Positions 44,599-54,302 of a stretch of 64,000 nucleotides of DNA are shown here, one piece after another; position 1 is the first letter of the stretch; every line of letters begins with the position of its first letter. A program made the translations under genes and the position numbers. Under the pieces are notes generated by a model, which saw nothing but the letters and a program-made list of their open reading frames with translations, made no database searches and was not told the DNA's origin. Origin of the DNA: JAGXRK01 sp963804005 (GTDB taxonomy: Bacteria > Bacteroidota > Ignavibacteria > Ignavibacteriales > Ignavibacteriaceae); the NCBI GenBank assembly GCA_963804005.1, contig CAWDOP010000015.1, positions 1-64,000 of the forward strand. Direction: 5' to 3'.

Positions 44599-45015
44599 TT
44601 AAGTCTTTCCCTCAGCAATATCTGTTTTACTATTATATTTCATAAAAATTATCTTAACAATCAGAATACCGATAATTAAGCCAACAAAATCCGCAATCCA
44701 ATCAAGTAGTTCAGCGCTTCTTCCCGGAATAAGCATTTGATGAAGTTCATCAAATATTCCGTATAGAGAACCTATAATAAGAGAGAAAAAACCTGGATAT
44801 TTTTTCAGTATTAAATATTTATTTTGAAAAGCGAATGTAAAATACATCAAAACACTCAAGCCTAAATATGCAAAGAGGTGACTAAACTTATCAGCAATAC
44901 CAACGGAAGGGACATACTCAGATGGAATTGAAGTTGCCATAAAAAGAATAATCCAATAAACCACTAATGGCAAATAAACCAGATAAACTTTATTAGACTT
45001 AAGAAAATTTATCAA
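44599..45015 (-). CDS. VanZ-like membrane protein
   Basis: Small protein with four membrane helices. The VanZ-like signature is IADKFSHLFAYLGLSVLMYF and GIFDELHQMLIPGRSAELLDWIADFVGLIIG. A TTG at 45015 with AGGAAA at good distance is the preferred start; another TTG at 45036 would extend it by seven residues and lengthen the overlap with nnr. VanZ confers low teicoplanin resistance in one system, but most homologues are uncharacterised. It is probably cotranscribed with nnr. Confidence 0.82.
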   Translation of the reverse strand: MINFLKSNKVYLVYLPLVVYWIILFMATSIPSEYVPSVGIADKFSHLFAYLGLSVLMYFTFAFQNKYLILKKYPGFFSLIIGSLYGIFDELHQMLIPGRSAELLDWIADFVGLIIGILIVKIIFMKYNSKTDIAEGKT

Positions 45016-46570
45016 AGCTTTTCCTGATAAAGTCAATTGTGTGTGGAATGTTTTTAATGATATCAGTAGCTAAAATACCAAATTCAGTTTTTTGTGCAAG
45101 CAGAAGATCGGCCGCAAGACTATGAATATAGACGCCCAGCAATAAACCTTCTTCAATATTTTTTGTTTGTGAAATGAAGGATGCAATCATTCCGGTTAAC
45201 ACATCGCCGGTTCCGAATTTTGCCATACCCGGATTTCCTGTTGAATTAATTAATGCGTCACCCTTAGAAGTGAATATTATTGTCGGAGCACCTTTAAGCA
45301 CTAAATAACTTTCTGTCTGTATAGAAAAAGCTTTTCCATAACTAAGAATATCTTTCCTAATTTTTTCAATTGGAATATCAATCAAATAAGAGAATTCACC
45401 AAGATGCGGAGTTAAAACTACATTTTTAAGATTAAAGTTTTTATACTTGCCATTACCGATTGCATAAATACCATCTGCATCCAAAATAACTATTTTGTTT
45501 TTTCGGATTCTTAATATTTGTCTTACAGCTTCAAATGTATCATTATCCCGATCAATACCGGGACCAATGGCAATAACATCAGACCATTTGATTTTTTCAC
45601 TAAAAGATTTTACAGCCTGTTTTGTCAAAAAATTCTTTTCAGATTTATAAGATTCAAAGACAACTTCAGTAAGATTTTTTTGAATCAATTTTCTAGATGA
45701 TTCAGGAAAAGCAAGAATTACAGAACCGGTACCAGACTTCAATGCGGCAAGAGATGTTAATACAGCAGCGCCGGGATATTTTCCCGATCCGGCTACCACA
45801 AAAACTTTTCCGGCAGAATATTTATGTAAAGATTTTCTTTTCATGGGAATTGCTTCAAATGCATCTTCAGGTTCAATTAAATAATCCTGCACCGAAATTT
45901 CTTCTAAATAATCTCTACCAATCCCAATTTCTTTTAAGATTATTTCGCCGGAAAATTCAGCTCCATGATTAAGAAATAGACCTCTTTTGTAATCGCCCAG
46001 TGTTACGCTAATATCTGCATTAAAAATATTACCGCCATAACCTGAATCGGCATTTAATCCTGTTGGGATGTCAATCGCAATACGGATTTTTTTAAAAGAA
46101 TTAAGATGATTAATTATTTCATTATAAGGTGATTTCAAAGTTCCCATAACACCTGTACCAAGCATTGCATCAATAATTACCTGGCAGTCGAAAAGGAATC
46201 TTAATTCTTTTTTAGAAGAATATTTTTTAATAGAAATATTTTTTCTACGCCCGGATAATTTTTTTACAATATTATAATTCAACTTGCAATCATCACTCAT
46301 CTCCCTCTCAGAACCAAGTGAAATTATTTTGACAGTATGTCCAAGATTTGAAAGATGCCGTGCAACAGCATAACCATCACCACCGTTATTTCCTTTACCG
46401 CAGACTATTCCAAATTTTATTTGATTATTGAAGAGATCAATTTTTTCGTTTATAGCCTCAACAATGCCAATTGAAGCATTTTCCATTAAGACAGGTCCCG
46501 GAATACCGAGATCATGAATAGCGTACTTATCAAGTTCTCTGATTTGAGAGGTTGTATAGAGAGGAATCAT
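44999..46570 (-). CDS. nnr: Bifunctional NAD(P)H-hydrate epimerase/ADP-dependent dehydratase
   Basis: The 523-residue fusion repairs hydrated NADH and NADPH. The N-terminal epimerase domain (about 1-215) shows VCGKGNNGGDGYAVARHL and DAMLGTGVMG. The C-terminal dehydratase domain (about 230-520) shows VVAGSGKYPGAAVLTSLAAL, LTPHLGEFSYL and GNPGMAKFGTGDVLTGMIASF, the ATP/ADP site. The gene follows nuoN by 65 bp. Confidence 0.95.
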   Translation of the reverse strand: MIPLYTTSQIRELDKYAIHDLGIPGPVLMENASIGIVEAINEKIDLFNNQIKFGIVCGKGNNGGDGYAVARHLSNLGHTVKIISLGSEREMSDDCKLNYNIVKKLSGRRKNISIKKYSSKKELRFLFDCQVIIDAMLGTGVMGTLKSPYNEIINHLNSFKKIRIAIDIPTGLNADSGYGGNIFNADISVTLGDYKRGLFLNHGAEFSGEIILKEIGIGRDYLEEISVQDYLIEPEDAFEAIPMKRKSLHKYSAGKVFVVAGSGKYPGAAVLTSLAALKSGTGSVILAFPESSRKLIQKNLTEVVFESYKSEKNFLTKQAVKSFSEKIKWSDVIAIGPGIDRDNDTFEAVRQILRIRKNKIVILDADGIYAIGNGKYKNFNLKNVVLTPHLGEFSYLIDIPIEKIRKDILSYGKAFSIQTESYLVLKGAPTIIFTSKGDALINSTGNPGMAKFGTGDVLTGMIASFISQTKNIEEGLLLGVYIHSLAADLLLAQKTEFGILATDIIKNIPHTIDFIRKSFDKFS

Positions 46571-46635
46571 ATTAAATCAAAACATTTTAATAAAGTTAGT
46601 CAAACTATAAATCAATAAAACTTTTATGTTAATCA

Positions 46636-48063
46636 TTATAAAAATTCAGTTATCATCTGAATAAATGAACCTGGAAGAACACCTAAAATAATAACAATTA
46701 TCAGTGAGACCATTACTGCAGCTAAACCGGTATCACTTTTCTCTAAAGCCAATTCCTGCTCGGATGACTTAAAGTACATAAGCACAACAATTCTAAGATA
46801 GAAGTAAACGCTGATAGCACTCGAAAGAATACCAACAATAGCCAGCCATGTAAGGTCAGCTTTAATAGCAGAAATGAATACATAATATTTACCAAAGAAT
46901 CCGGCAAAAGGTGGAATTCCTGCAAGCGAAAACATGAATAAAGCTAAGGCTCCTGCAAGAACAGGATATTTTGAACTTAATCCTGAATATGAATTAATAT
47001 CTAAGTTAGTTTCTTCTTTGCCTTCAATAATTGCCACAATACCGAATGCGCCAAGATTCATAAAAGTATAAGCAGCCAGATAAAAAATAATTCCTGCTAC
47101 TCCATCCGGATTACCGGCAGCTAAACCAATTGCCATATATCCGGCGTGTGAGATTGAAGAATAAGCCAGCATTCTTTTAATGTTGGTTTGTGCGATTGCT
47201 AGAATACTTCCGAACAACATTGAGAACACTGCAATAACTGAAAAATAAGGAGTAAATAAATTTTGACCGGGTCCGGTAAACAAAGCAAAAAATGTTACAA
47301 TAATTGCACTGAAGGCAGCAGCTTTTCCTCCTGTTGAGAATAATCCGGCAATAGTTGTTGGCGAACCTTGATAAACATCCGGAACCCACATATGAAATGG
47401 AAATGCAGCAATCTTAAATGAAAACCCGATTAGAAATAACAAAGTCCCAACAACGAATAAAGTATTTGAGCTAAGAGAATCAAAGTTCTGAATAATACTG
47501 TCAATTGATGTTGTTCCTGAAGTGCCATAAATAAGTGCCATTCCATAAACTAGGAAGCCTGTAGCAAAAGCACCAAGCAAAAAATATTTTAATGCGGCTT
47601 CTATTGCAGCTATTCTTTTTCTATTTATTCCTGCTAATACATAAAAAGAAATCGACATCAATTCGAGACCCAGAAAAATTGTAAGTAAATCTTTTGCACC
47701 TGCCATTAACATCATACCAAGTACAGAGGTCTGAATCAGAATATAATACTCACCAAAATGGGCGCCATACTTTTTGATGTAATCCATTGAGAGAAGACTA
47801 ACTAATGAAGCTCCAACATTGAAAAGAAAATAAAATATGTTCACGTTACCACCAGTCGCAAGCGTGTTCTGCATAACTACAGAAGTATTTTCAACAGTTG
47901 CTATTGAATACACTCCGGTTGCTAAGAAAAGTACGACTGAAAACCATGGAAGGAATAATTCACTTTTCTTGAAGTATAATTCTACCACTACGGATATAAC
48001 TATACCCGAACCAATTGTTACAAGCGGTAGAATATTATAAAATTCTTGTAAGTTGTGTATCAT
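46636..48063 (-). CDS. nuoN: NADH-quinone oxidoreductase subunit N
   Basis: The 475-residue antiporter-like subunit has about fourteen membrane helices. It has LGLELMSISFYVLAG with the conserved acidic residue of helix 5, KYFLLGAFATGF, FPFHMWVPDVYQGSP, and LAYSSISHAGY with the conserved lysine region before it. It forms one of the three proton channels of complex I. It is separated from nuoM by a Na+/H+ antiporter and an unrecognised gene. Confidence 0.95.
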   Translation of the reverse strand: MIHNLQEFYNILPLVTIGSGIVISVVVELYFKKSELFLPWFSVVLFLATGVYSIATVENTSVVMQNTLATGGNVNIFYFLFNVGASLVSLLSMDYIKKYGAHFGEYYILIQTSVLGMMLMAGAKDLLTIFLGLELMSISFYVLAGINRKRIAAIEAALKYFLLGAFATGFLVYGMALIYGTSGTTSIDSIIQNFDSLSSNTLFVVGTLLFLIGFSFKIAAFPFHMWVPDVYQGSPTTIAGLFSTGGKAAAFSAIIVTFFALFTGPGQNLFTPYFSVIAVFSMLFGSILAIAQTNIKRMLAYSSISHAGYMAIGLAAGNPDGVAGIIFYLAAYTFMNLGAFGIVAIIEGKEETNLDINSYSGLSSKYPVLAGALALFMFSLAGIPPFAGFFGKYYVFISAIKADLTWLAIVGILSSAISVYFYLRIVVLMYFKSSEQELALEKSDTGLAAVMVSLIIVIILGVLPGSFIQMITEFL

Positions 48064-48065
48064 AA

Positions 48066-48431
48066 TTAATCTATAAAAATTATGTTTTCGTCAAGTTCAT
48101 TAATTAATAAAATATGTTTGCCTTCTGGATGAAGAGCAATTTTTCTGTGTTCATTAATGCTGAAAATATCTTTTCCCTTTTCAACTATTATCATTTTAAT
48201 ATTTTCAAATTTAGATATATTCTCTTCCAAATCCGGATAATCACAAAAGTAAATTTCAGTATAATCAGGAGTTTCTCTGATTGTAGCTCCTTTATGTTGT
48301 TTGCTGAAATCAGTTATGATGTCATTTTCGATCACAATTTTCAAAAAATGACAATGGAATGGAAGCAGAACTCTATTCCCGTAATAGAGCCCTGTAAAAT
48401 TTTCTTTTAATACTTCATCCAATGATTTCAT
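48066..48431 (-). CDS. Uncharacterised small soluble protein within the nuo cluster
   Basis: The start is placed at the ATG at 48431 (MKSLDEVLKENF), with AGGTGT upstream; a longer frame to 48470 would run into the antiporter gene. The 121-residue protein has no signal peptide or membrane helix and alternates strands and acidic turns (ETPDYTEIYFCDYPDLEENI, HILLINELDENIIFID). I recognise no family or catalytic motif. It begins close to the end of the NhaD-like gene and ends 2 nt before nuoN, so it is translated with both. Its conservation next to nuoN would decide whether it is a complex I accessory. Confidence 0.6.
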   Translation of the reverse strand: MKSLDEVLKENFTGLYYGNRVLLPFHCHFLKIVIENDIITDFSKQHKGATIRETPDYTEIYFCDYPDLEENISKFENIKMIIVEKGKDIFSINEHRKIALHPEGKHILLINELDENIIFID

Positions 48432-48432
48432 T

Positions 48433-49818
48433 TTACACCTTACTAAAATAAAAAATAATCCATACAACAATAAATAAAGGGATAAGAATCGGAATAGCGT
48501 ATTTAATTAAATATCCGAAAAAGCTTGGCATCTTAATTCCGGCTCTTTCACTTATAGATTTAACCATAAAATTTGGTCCGTTACCAATATAAGTCATTGC
48601 GCCAAAAAATACTGCTGAGACTGAAATTGCTGATAAATAAATCGGATGTAGATTCATAAACTCACGAACCTCTGCTACTTGCGTCATATCCAATCCAAAT
48701 TTACCCATTGCGGCAGATAAAAAGTTAAGATAAGTTGGGGCATTATCTAAAAACGCTGACAGACTTCCTGTTGCCCAAAAGAAAATACTTGGAGTTAATT
48801 TCTCCCCAAATACATTTGCTTCGTGAGCAATTAATTGCAATGCTGGGATCATTGTAGCAAAAATTCCAACGAATAAATATGCCACTTCTTTAATCGGTTC
48901 AAAATCAAACTCGTTGGCTTTTAATATTTCTTTGTCTGCAGTCTTGTATGCAAGAATAACAATAGAAAACATAATTATTTCACGAATACCGAATGGTAGT
49001 GGATATAAACTCGGAACCCCACTTATAACTGCCGGATCAATGAATACAGAGATAATAATGATCAAGAGATAGATAACATTTTTAAATCCTTTAAACTCAA
49101 AACTATTTGAATATTGCTTATCATCTTGAACTTTATTTCTTGAATCTACAAAATAAAAAATTGCCATAAGAACAAGAATTGTTGGTAACCATATATACCA
49201 AACGTGTTGAATCACCCAAAAGAATTCTACACCTTTTAAAAATCCAAGGAAGAGTGGAGGATCACCAATCGGAGTAAGTGCGCCGCCAATATTACTTACT
49301 GAGAATATGAAAAATATTATATGATAAGGTTTAATCCTGTCTTTATTTAATTTTATAAAAGGGCGAATCAATAGCATCGAAGCACCGGTTGTTCCAATAA
49401 TGTTGGCTATTACGGAACCAAAAAGTAAAATTAGCACATTCAACATTGGTGTCGATTTGCGATCAATATTTATAAGTATTCCGCCCGAGGCAACAAATAA
49501 TGAGCTTAACAATGCAATGAATGAAAGATATTCAGCAAGAGTGTGAACAGGCGAAAGAGTATCGTTCAAAACGAACAAATAGTAAACCGTTGTAATGAAT
49601 CCAAGAAATATTGCAACTTTAGGATAATTTCTTTCCCAGAAATGATGGTAGAATAAGGGACCCGTTGCAATCATTCCCAAAAGCAATAAAAAAGGCAATA
49701 CCATTAATGGATTTGGAAGAGGATGAACTCCATTTGTGCTGGCAGCAAATAATTCAGTAGGAAGAAGAAGCGGTATCAGAATAAAGATACCGGGTATTTT
49801 TATATTAGATATTCTCAA
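48433..49818 (-). CDS. NhaD-type sodium:proton antiporter
   Basis: The 461-residue protein has about twelve membrane helices, with a signal-like N-terminus (PGIFILIPLLLPTELFAAS). Motifs of the NhaD/citrate-transporter-like superfamily are visible: NIIGTTGASMLLIRP, SNIGGALTPIGDPPLFLGFLKGV and ATGSLSAFLDNAPTYLNFL, containing the acidic and asparagine residues used for cation transport. It lies 3 nt after nuoM and just before nuoN, inside the complex I cluster, which hints at combined proton and sodium cycling. Ion specificity is inferred. Confidence 0.85.
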   Translation of the reverse strand: MRISNIKIPGIFILIPLLLPTELFAASTNGVHPLPNPLMVLPFLLLLGMIATGPLFYHHFWERNYPKVAIFLGFITTVYYLFVLNDTLSPVHTLAEYLSFIALLSSLFVASGGILINIDRKSTPMLNVLILLFGSVIANIIGTTGASMLLIRPFIKLNKDRIKPYHIIFFIFSVSNIGGALTPIGDPPLFLGFLKGVEFFWVIQHVWYIWLPTILVLMAIFYFVDSRNKVQDDKQYSNSFEFKGFKNVIYLLIIIISVFIDPAVISGVPSLYPLPFGIREIIMFSIVILAYKTADKEILKANEFDFEPIKEVAYLFVGIFATMIPALQLIAHEANVFGEKLTPSIFFWATGSLSAFLDNAPTYLNFLSAAMGKFGLDMTQVAEVREFMNLHPIYLSAISVSAVFFGAMTYIGNGPNFMVKSISERAGIKMPSFFGYLIKYAIPILIPLFIVVWIIFYFSKV

Positions 49819-49821
49819 AGA

Positions 49822-51345
49822 CTATTTCAACGTAACTTTATCAGGAGAAAATACCTGGTGAATAATTTTTTGTGTAGTCTTTTCAGATACTTTTAAGAAT
49901 GTACTCGGATAAATTCCAATCCATACTATGAAGATGAAGATAGGAATCATCACAAAAATTTCTCTTCCATTCATATCTTTTAGGCCGAGCAGCTTTTGAT
50001 TTGTAACTTCACCAAATGCAACTCGTTGATACATCCACAACAAATAAACAGCTGCAAATATTACACCCGAAGCGGCAAAAACTGTATACCACCAGCTACC
50101 TAAAACATTTGACTGAAATGCACCAAGTAAGATTAAAAATTCACCGATAAAACCGTTTAAGCCTGGCAATCCGACAGATGATAGTGAAGCAAATAAGAGA
50201 GCAAAAGAATAAAATGGAACAAGCTTTGCTATTCCACCGTAATCAGCAATTTCACGAGTATGAGTTCTTTCATAAATAATACCGACCAAAAGGAATAATG
50301 CGCCAGTTGAAAGACCGTGATTAACCATTTGAATCATAGCACCTTGAACTGCTTCCTGATTCATTGCAAAAATTCCAAGGACAACAAATCCTAAGTGCGA
50401 AACCGATGAATAGGCAACTAGCTTTTTCATATCCGTTTGAACCATTGCAACCAATGCACCGTAAATAATTCCAATAACAGCAAGCACCGAAATCATTCCG
50501 GCAAAATAAAGACTTGCATTGGGGAAAAGCGGAAGATTGAATCTTAACAATCCGTATGTTCCCATTTTAAGTAAAACTCCTGCCAGTATAACTGAGCCGG
50601 CAGTTGGTGCCTGAACGTGAGCGTCGGGCAACCATGTATGAAAAGGAAACAATGGAACCTTTATTGCAAAGCTAACGGCAAAAGCAAGAAACATCCAGTT
50701 CTGAATGTCTTTTGAAATATCCGGAGCAATAGAATAAAGTATAAGCAAGTTAGTTGTAAAATATCCTGTAACGTCTGATGCATAAACAGCAAGCCAAATT
50801 ATGGCAACAAGCATCAGTAAACTTCCCGCCATTGTGTAAATGAAAAACTTAATCGAAGCATAAATTCTTTCCTTACCGCCCCAAATTCCGATTATGAAGT
50901 ACATCGGAATGAGCATCGCTTCCCAAAAAACATAAAAGAGAAACAGATCAAGTGAAACAAAAACGCCAAGCATTCCAACCTCAAGCAGAAGCATAAAGAA
51001 AGTGAATTCTTTCACTTTGTGTTCGATACTTGACCAACTCGAAATTAGAGTAAGCGGTGTAAGGAAAGTGGTAAGAAGAACCAGCAGCATCGACATTCCG
51101 TCGATTCCAACGAAATATGAAATGTTTAGATTATCAATCCAGTTATAACGATCAATAAATTGGAAATTGGATGATGTTGTATCAAATCTAAAATAAATTA
51201 TTAAAGAAATAACAAATGCTGCTGTTGAAAATAAAAGCCCGAGATATCTTATGAGATTTGCTCTTTCATTTTTAACGAACAGAAGAATAATTCCGCCGAT
51301 AAGCGGAACTAAAATCATTAAAGTTAACAAGTAATTGTTTTCCAT
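49822..51345 (-). CDS. nuoM: NADH-quinone oxidoreductase subunit M
   Basis: The 507-residue proton-channel subunit has about fourteen helices with YFVGIDGMSMLLVLLTTFLTP, FYVFWEAMLIPMYFIIGIWGG carrying the helix-5 glutamate, FHTWLPDAHVQAPTAGSVILAG, and KKLVAYSSVSHLGFV with the central lysine. It starts 2 nt after nuoL. It is the middle antiporter-like channel of complex I. Confidence 0.96.
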   Translation of the reverse strand: MENNYLLTLMILVPLIGGIILLFVKNERANLIRYLGLLFSTAAFVISLIIYFRFDTTSSNFQFIDRYNWIDNLNISYFVGIDGMSMLLVLLTTFLTPLTLISSWSSIEHKVKEFTFFMLLLEVGMLGVFVSLDLFLFYVFWEAMLIPMYFIIGIWGGKERIYASIKFFIYTMAGSLLMLVAIIWLAVYASDVTGYFTTNLLILYSIAPDISKDIQNWMFLAFAVSFAIKVPLFPFHTWLPDAHVQAPTAGSVILAGVLLKMGTYGLLRFNLPLFPNASLYFAGMISVLAVIGIIYGALVAMVQTDMKKLVAYSSVSHLGFVVLGIFAMNQEAVQGAMIQMVNHGLSTGALFLLVGIIYERTHTREIADYGGIAKLVPFYSFALLFASLSSVGLPGLNGFIGEFLILLGAFQSNVLGSWWYTVFAASGVIFAAVYLLWMYQRVAFGEVTNQKLLGLKDMNGREIFVMIPIFIFIVWIGIYPSTFLKVSEKTTQKIIHQVFSPDKVTLK

Positions 51346-51347
51346 AA

Positions 51348-53285
51348 TTATAAGCTGAATATTAACCAGAATAAAGCTACGGCGATTCCCATAACCATTA
51401 TTATTGCATAAAACTGGGCAACGCCTGTTTGAATTTTCCTGATATTAGAGGAAATAATATCAATTGTTTTTGCTGTACCGTTTATCAATCCGTCAATTAA
51501 AATATTATCTGTAATTTTCCAGAGGATTGATCTTGAACCTTTTACTATTGGATTAACTACAGCGGCATCATAAGCTTCGTCAACAAAATATTTATTCCAG
51601 AGAAGATTGTACAAACCTTTAAATCGTGCAGCAGTTTGTGTTGCGATTGAAGGTTTTTTAAGATATACATAACGGGCAAACATTATTGATGCTACTGCAA
51701 ATACAACTGAAAGAGTCATTAATAAAATTTCTTCAAAGTGTGAATGAGATGCATAAAGATCAATTTTTCTGTCTGCATCTTTAAATATTGGTGCTAACCA
51801 ATTATGAAATTGATTTCCGTGCTCACCTGAAAATATTTCTGGAATGCCGATAAATCCACCAATAACAGAAAGTACTGCGAGTACTATTAAAGGAATTGTC
51901 ATTATTTTAGGCGATTCATGAGGATGTTTATCACTTCCAAATCGGCTTTTGCCTTCAAAAGTCAGGAAGTAAAGTCTGAACATATAAAAAGCGGTCATCA
52001 TTGCTGTACCTGCTCCGAGAATCCAGTAAAATAATCCGCCATTTGCATATGAGTACCAAAGAATTTCATCCTTACTAAAGAAACCTGAAAAAGGTGGTAT
52101 GCCTGAAATTGCAATTGCCGCAATAAGAAATACAAGATAAGTTTGCGGCATATATTTTTTTAGTCCGCCGTAATTCTGAATATCCTGCTCTGCGTGCATT
52201 GCGTGAATAACAGAACCGGCACCAAGAAATAAAAGTGCTTTGAAAAAAGCATGAGTCATTACGTGAAAAATTCCTGCTCCAAATGCACCCACTCCCATAG
52301 CTAAAAACATATAGCCAAGCTGACTGATAGTTGAGTAAGCTAAAACTTTTTTAATATCATTTTGGACCAATCCAATTGTGGCAGCAAAAAAAGCAGTGAG
52401 AGCACCAACAATTGCTATAACTGTTAATATGTCAGGTGCACTTGCAAAGATTATCGAAGTTCTTGCAACCATATAAACGCCGGCTGTAACCATTGTGGCA
52501 GCATGTATAAGCGCAGAAACAGGAGTCGGACCAGCCATTGCATCAGGTAACCAAACAAATAAAGGAATCTGAGCCGATTTACCGGTTGCACCTATGAAAA
52601 GGAATATGGCAATTAAACCAAAGATGTATTCTGGGACTTCAAATGTAACTGCACGAGAAAAGACTTCATTAAAATTTAAACTATTAAAAGTCAGGTAGAT
52701 GAGAAACATTCCAAGTAAAAATCCAAAATCACCTATTCGATTAACAATAAAAGCTTTTTTTGCAGCATCTGAAGTTGTACTCTTTTCAAATTTTTTGTCA
52801 TACCAAAAACCAATAAGAAGATAAGAGCAAAGACCAACACCTTCCCAACCAAGAAACAGAAGGACAAAATTATCTGCAAGAATAAGATTCATCATAGCAA
52901 AGATGAAAAGATTCATGTATGAAAAGAATCTCCAGAATCCTTTATCACCATGCATATATCCGATTGAATAGACATGAATTATAAATCCAACACCGGTTAC
53001 AATTAACGCCATAACAAGAGAGAGCTGATCTACCTGATAAGCAAAACTAACATCCAGATTTGCAACTTTTAACCAGGTAAAAAGTGAAACAATACTCTGA
53101 CGTTGATCAACAGGAAGTGAAAGTGTTTCGAAAAAAGCACCGAGAGCAATTAGAAATGATATTCCAATTACACCGCTTCCTATAATTCCGATAATTTTTT
53201 CATTTTTTATTTTGCTGCCGAATATTCCATTTATAAGAAAACCGGCTAAAGGTAAAAGTACGGTAAGATATATAAGTTCAATCAT
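51348..53285 (-). CDS. nuoL: NADH-quinone oxidoreductase subunit L
   Basis: The 645-residue distal proton-channel subunit has about sixteen helices, including LFLGWEGVGLCSYLLIGFW, VWLPDAMAGPTPVSALIHAATMVTAGVYM and KKVLAYSTISQLGYM. The long lateral helix and C-terminal helix (about 520-645) characteristic of NuoL are present. The ATG directly follows GGTCTCCT. A 154-bp spacer separates it from nuoK, unlike the tight junctions elsewhere in the cluster. Confidence 0.96.
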   Translation of the reverse strand: MIELIYLTVLLPLAGFLINGIFGSKIKNEKIIGIIGSGVIGISFLIALGAFFETLSLPVDQRQSIVSLFTWLKVANLDVSFAYQVDQLSLVMALIVTGVGFIIHVYSIGYMHGDKGFWRFFSYMNLFIFAMMNLILADNFVLLFLGWEGVGLCSYLLIGFWYDKKFEKSTTSDAAKKAFIVNRIGDFGFLLGMFLIYLTFNSLNFNEVFSRAVTFEVPEYIFGLIAIFLFIGATGKSAQIPLFVWLPDAMAGPTPVSALIHAATMVTAGVYMVARTSIIFASAPDILTVIAIVGALTAFFAATIGLVQNDIKKVLAYSTISQLGYMFLAMGVGAFGAGIFHVMTHAFFKALLFLGAGSVIHAMHAEQDIQNYGGLKKYMPQTYLVFLIAAIAISGIPPFSGFFSKDEILWYSYANGGLFYWILGAGTAMMTAFYMFRLYFLTFEGKSRFGSDKHPHESPKIMTIPLIVLAVLSVIGGFIGIPEIFSGEHGNQFHNWLAPIFKDADRKIDLYASHSHFEEILLMTLSVVFAVASIMFARYVYLKKPSIATQTAARFKGLYNLLWNKYFVDEAYDAAVVNPIVKGSRSILWKITDNILIDGLINGTAKTIDIISSNIRKIQTGVAQFYAIIMVMGIAVALFWLIFSL

Positions 53286-53439
53286 AGGAGACCCTCTCCT
53301 GCTCTTCCAAATGGTGAGAAAGAAAGACCTTCGAAATCAACAAAATTATTATTTGATATCATTTTTTTACTTTAAAAAATTTAAACCGAAAAAATATCAT
53401 GCTCTCTTCTTCCCCTTCGTGGGAACTGGAGGGAGCTTC
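53286..53439. other. Unusual spacer inside the nuo cluster
   Basis: The 154 bp between nuoK and nuoL hold no credible gene. On the minus strand two stretches rich in CTCC and GAGAGGG words (about 53290-53325 and 53399-53440) can form imperfect hairpins, with an AT-rich middle. It may be a dispersed noncoding repeat or an mRNA-processing site. Confidence 0.4.
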
Positions 53440-53745
53440 TTACCATTTAAGAATATTTATTTCATCAATATTAACAGTAAGCTTATTACGGAATATTGCA
53501 ATTATTATTGCAAGACCGACTGCAGCTTCAGCAGCAGCAACAGTCATTACAAAAAAGACAAATAAATGTCCTATAGCATTTCCCAGGAAAGATGCGAAAG
53601 CCACAAATGTAAGATTTGCCGAGTTTAGCATCAGTTCAATGGACATAAATACCACAATAGCATTTCTTCTGGTTAAAACACCTGTTACTCCAACCAGAAA
53701 TAAAAATGCGCTTAGTATGAGATAATATTCTATTGTAATTGTCAT
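53440..53745 (-). CDS. nuoK: NADH-quinone oxidoreductase subunit K
   Basis: The 101-residue three-helix subunit has the family glutamates in FMSIELMLNSANL (helix 2) and AAAEAAVGLAI (helix 3), which belong to the proton path next to the E-channel. It starts 4 nt after nuoJ. Confidence 0.95.
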   Translation of the reverse strand: MTITIEYYLILSAFLFLVGVTGVLTRRNAIVVFMSIELMLNSANLTFVAFASFLGNAIGHLFVFFVMTVAAAEAAVGLAIIIAIFRNKLTVNIDEINILKW

Positions 53746-53749
53746 AACT

Positions 53750-54265
53750 TTATTCGAATTTCTTTTTTGCTAATATCAATGCACCAATTGTTGCAGCAAG
53801 TAATAAAAATCCTGCTGCTTCAAAGGGCAATACATAATTTGTGAAAAGTTGAGTTCCAATTTCTTCTATTGTCCCCGCTTTTATACTTGCATCAACATTT
53901 CTGGAAAGAAGCGATGAAGAACTACTGCGAAATATCATATAAGCTAACTGAACAAAGATGATAACGGCAATTATGATGACAAAAATTCTCATCTTTAAAT
54001 TTATTTCCAGGAATCTTCTTTCATTTTCTGGTTTAAGAAGCATCAAAACAAAAAGAAAGAGAACCATAATTGCGCCGGCATAAACAATAACTTGTGCAAC
54101 AGCAATAAATTGCGCATTAAGTACAAGATACAGTCCAGCAAGCGATGACATATTCAGAATAAGAAATAAAGCAGAAATAACTGCATTACTTCTTGTAATC
54201 ATCAGAACCGCAGCTACAGCTGCAAATGTTCCAAATACAAAAAAGAGTATGGTTTCAATTAACAT
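53750..54265 (-). CDS. nuoJ: NADH-quinone oxidoreductase subunit J
   Basis: The 171-residue, five-helix subunit has AVISALFLILNMSSLAGLYLVLNAQFIAVAQVIVYAGAIMVLFLFVLMLL, the conserved NuoJ core whose third helix has a tyrosine-glycine hinge. It is the first nuo gene here, 37 bp after asnS. Genes for nuoA-I are not in the window. Confidence 0.95.
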   Translation of the reverse strand: MLIETILFFVFGTFAAVAAVLMITRSNAVISALFLILNMSSLAGLYLVLNAQFIAVAQVIVYAGAIMVLFLFVLMLLKPENERRFLEINLKMRIFVIIIAVIIFVQLAYMIFRSSSSSLLSRNVDASIKAGTIEEIGTQLFTNYVLPFEAAGFLLLAATIGALILAKKKFE

Positions 54266-54302
54266 TCTTAATTTTTAATTCCTAATTGTTAATTCTTATT
54301 GA

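Noticed and set aside
53212..53725. Plus-strand frames of 117 and 108 codons around nuoK and nuoL
   Set aside because: They overlap nuoK, the spacer and the start of nuoL in antisense; no motif or ribosome site supports them.
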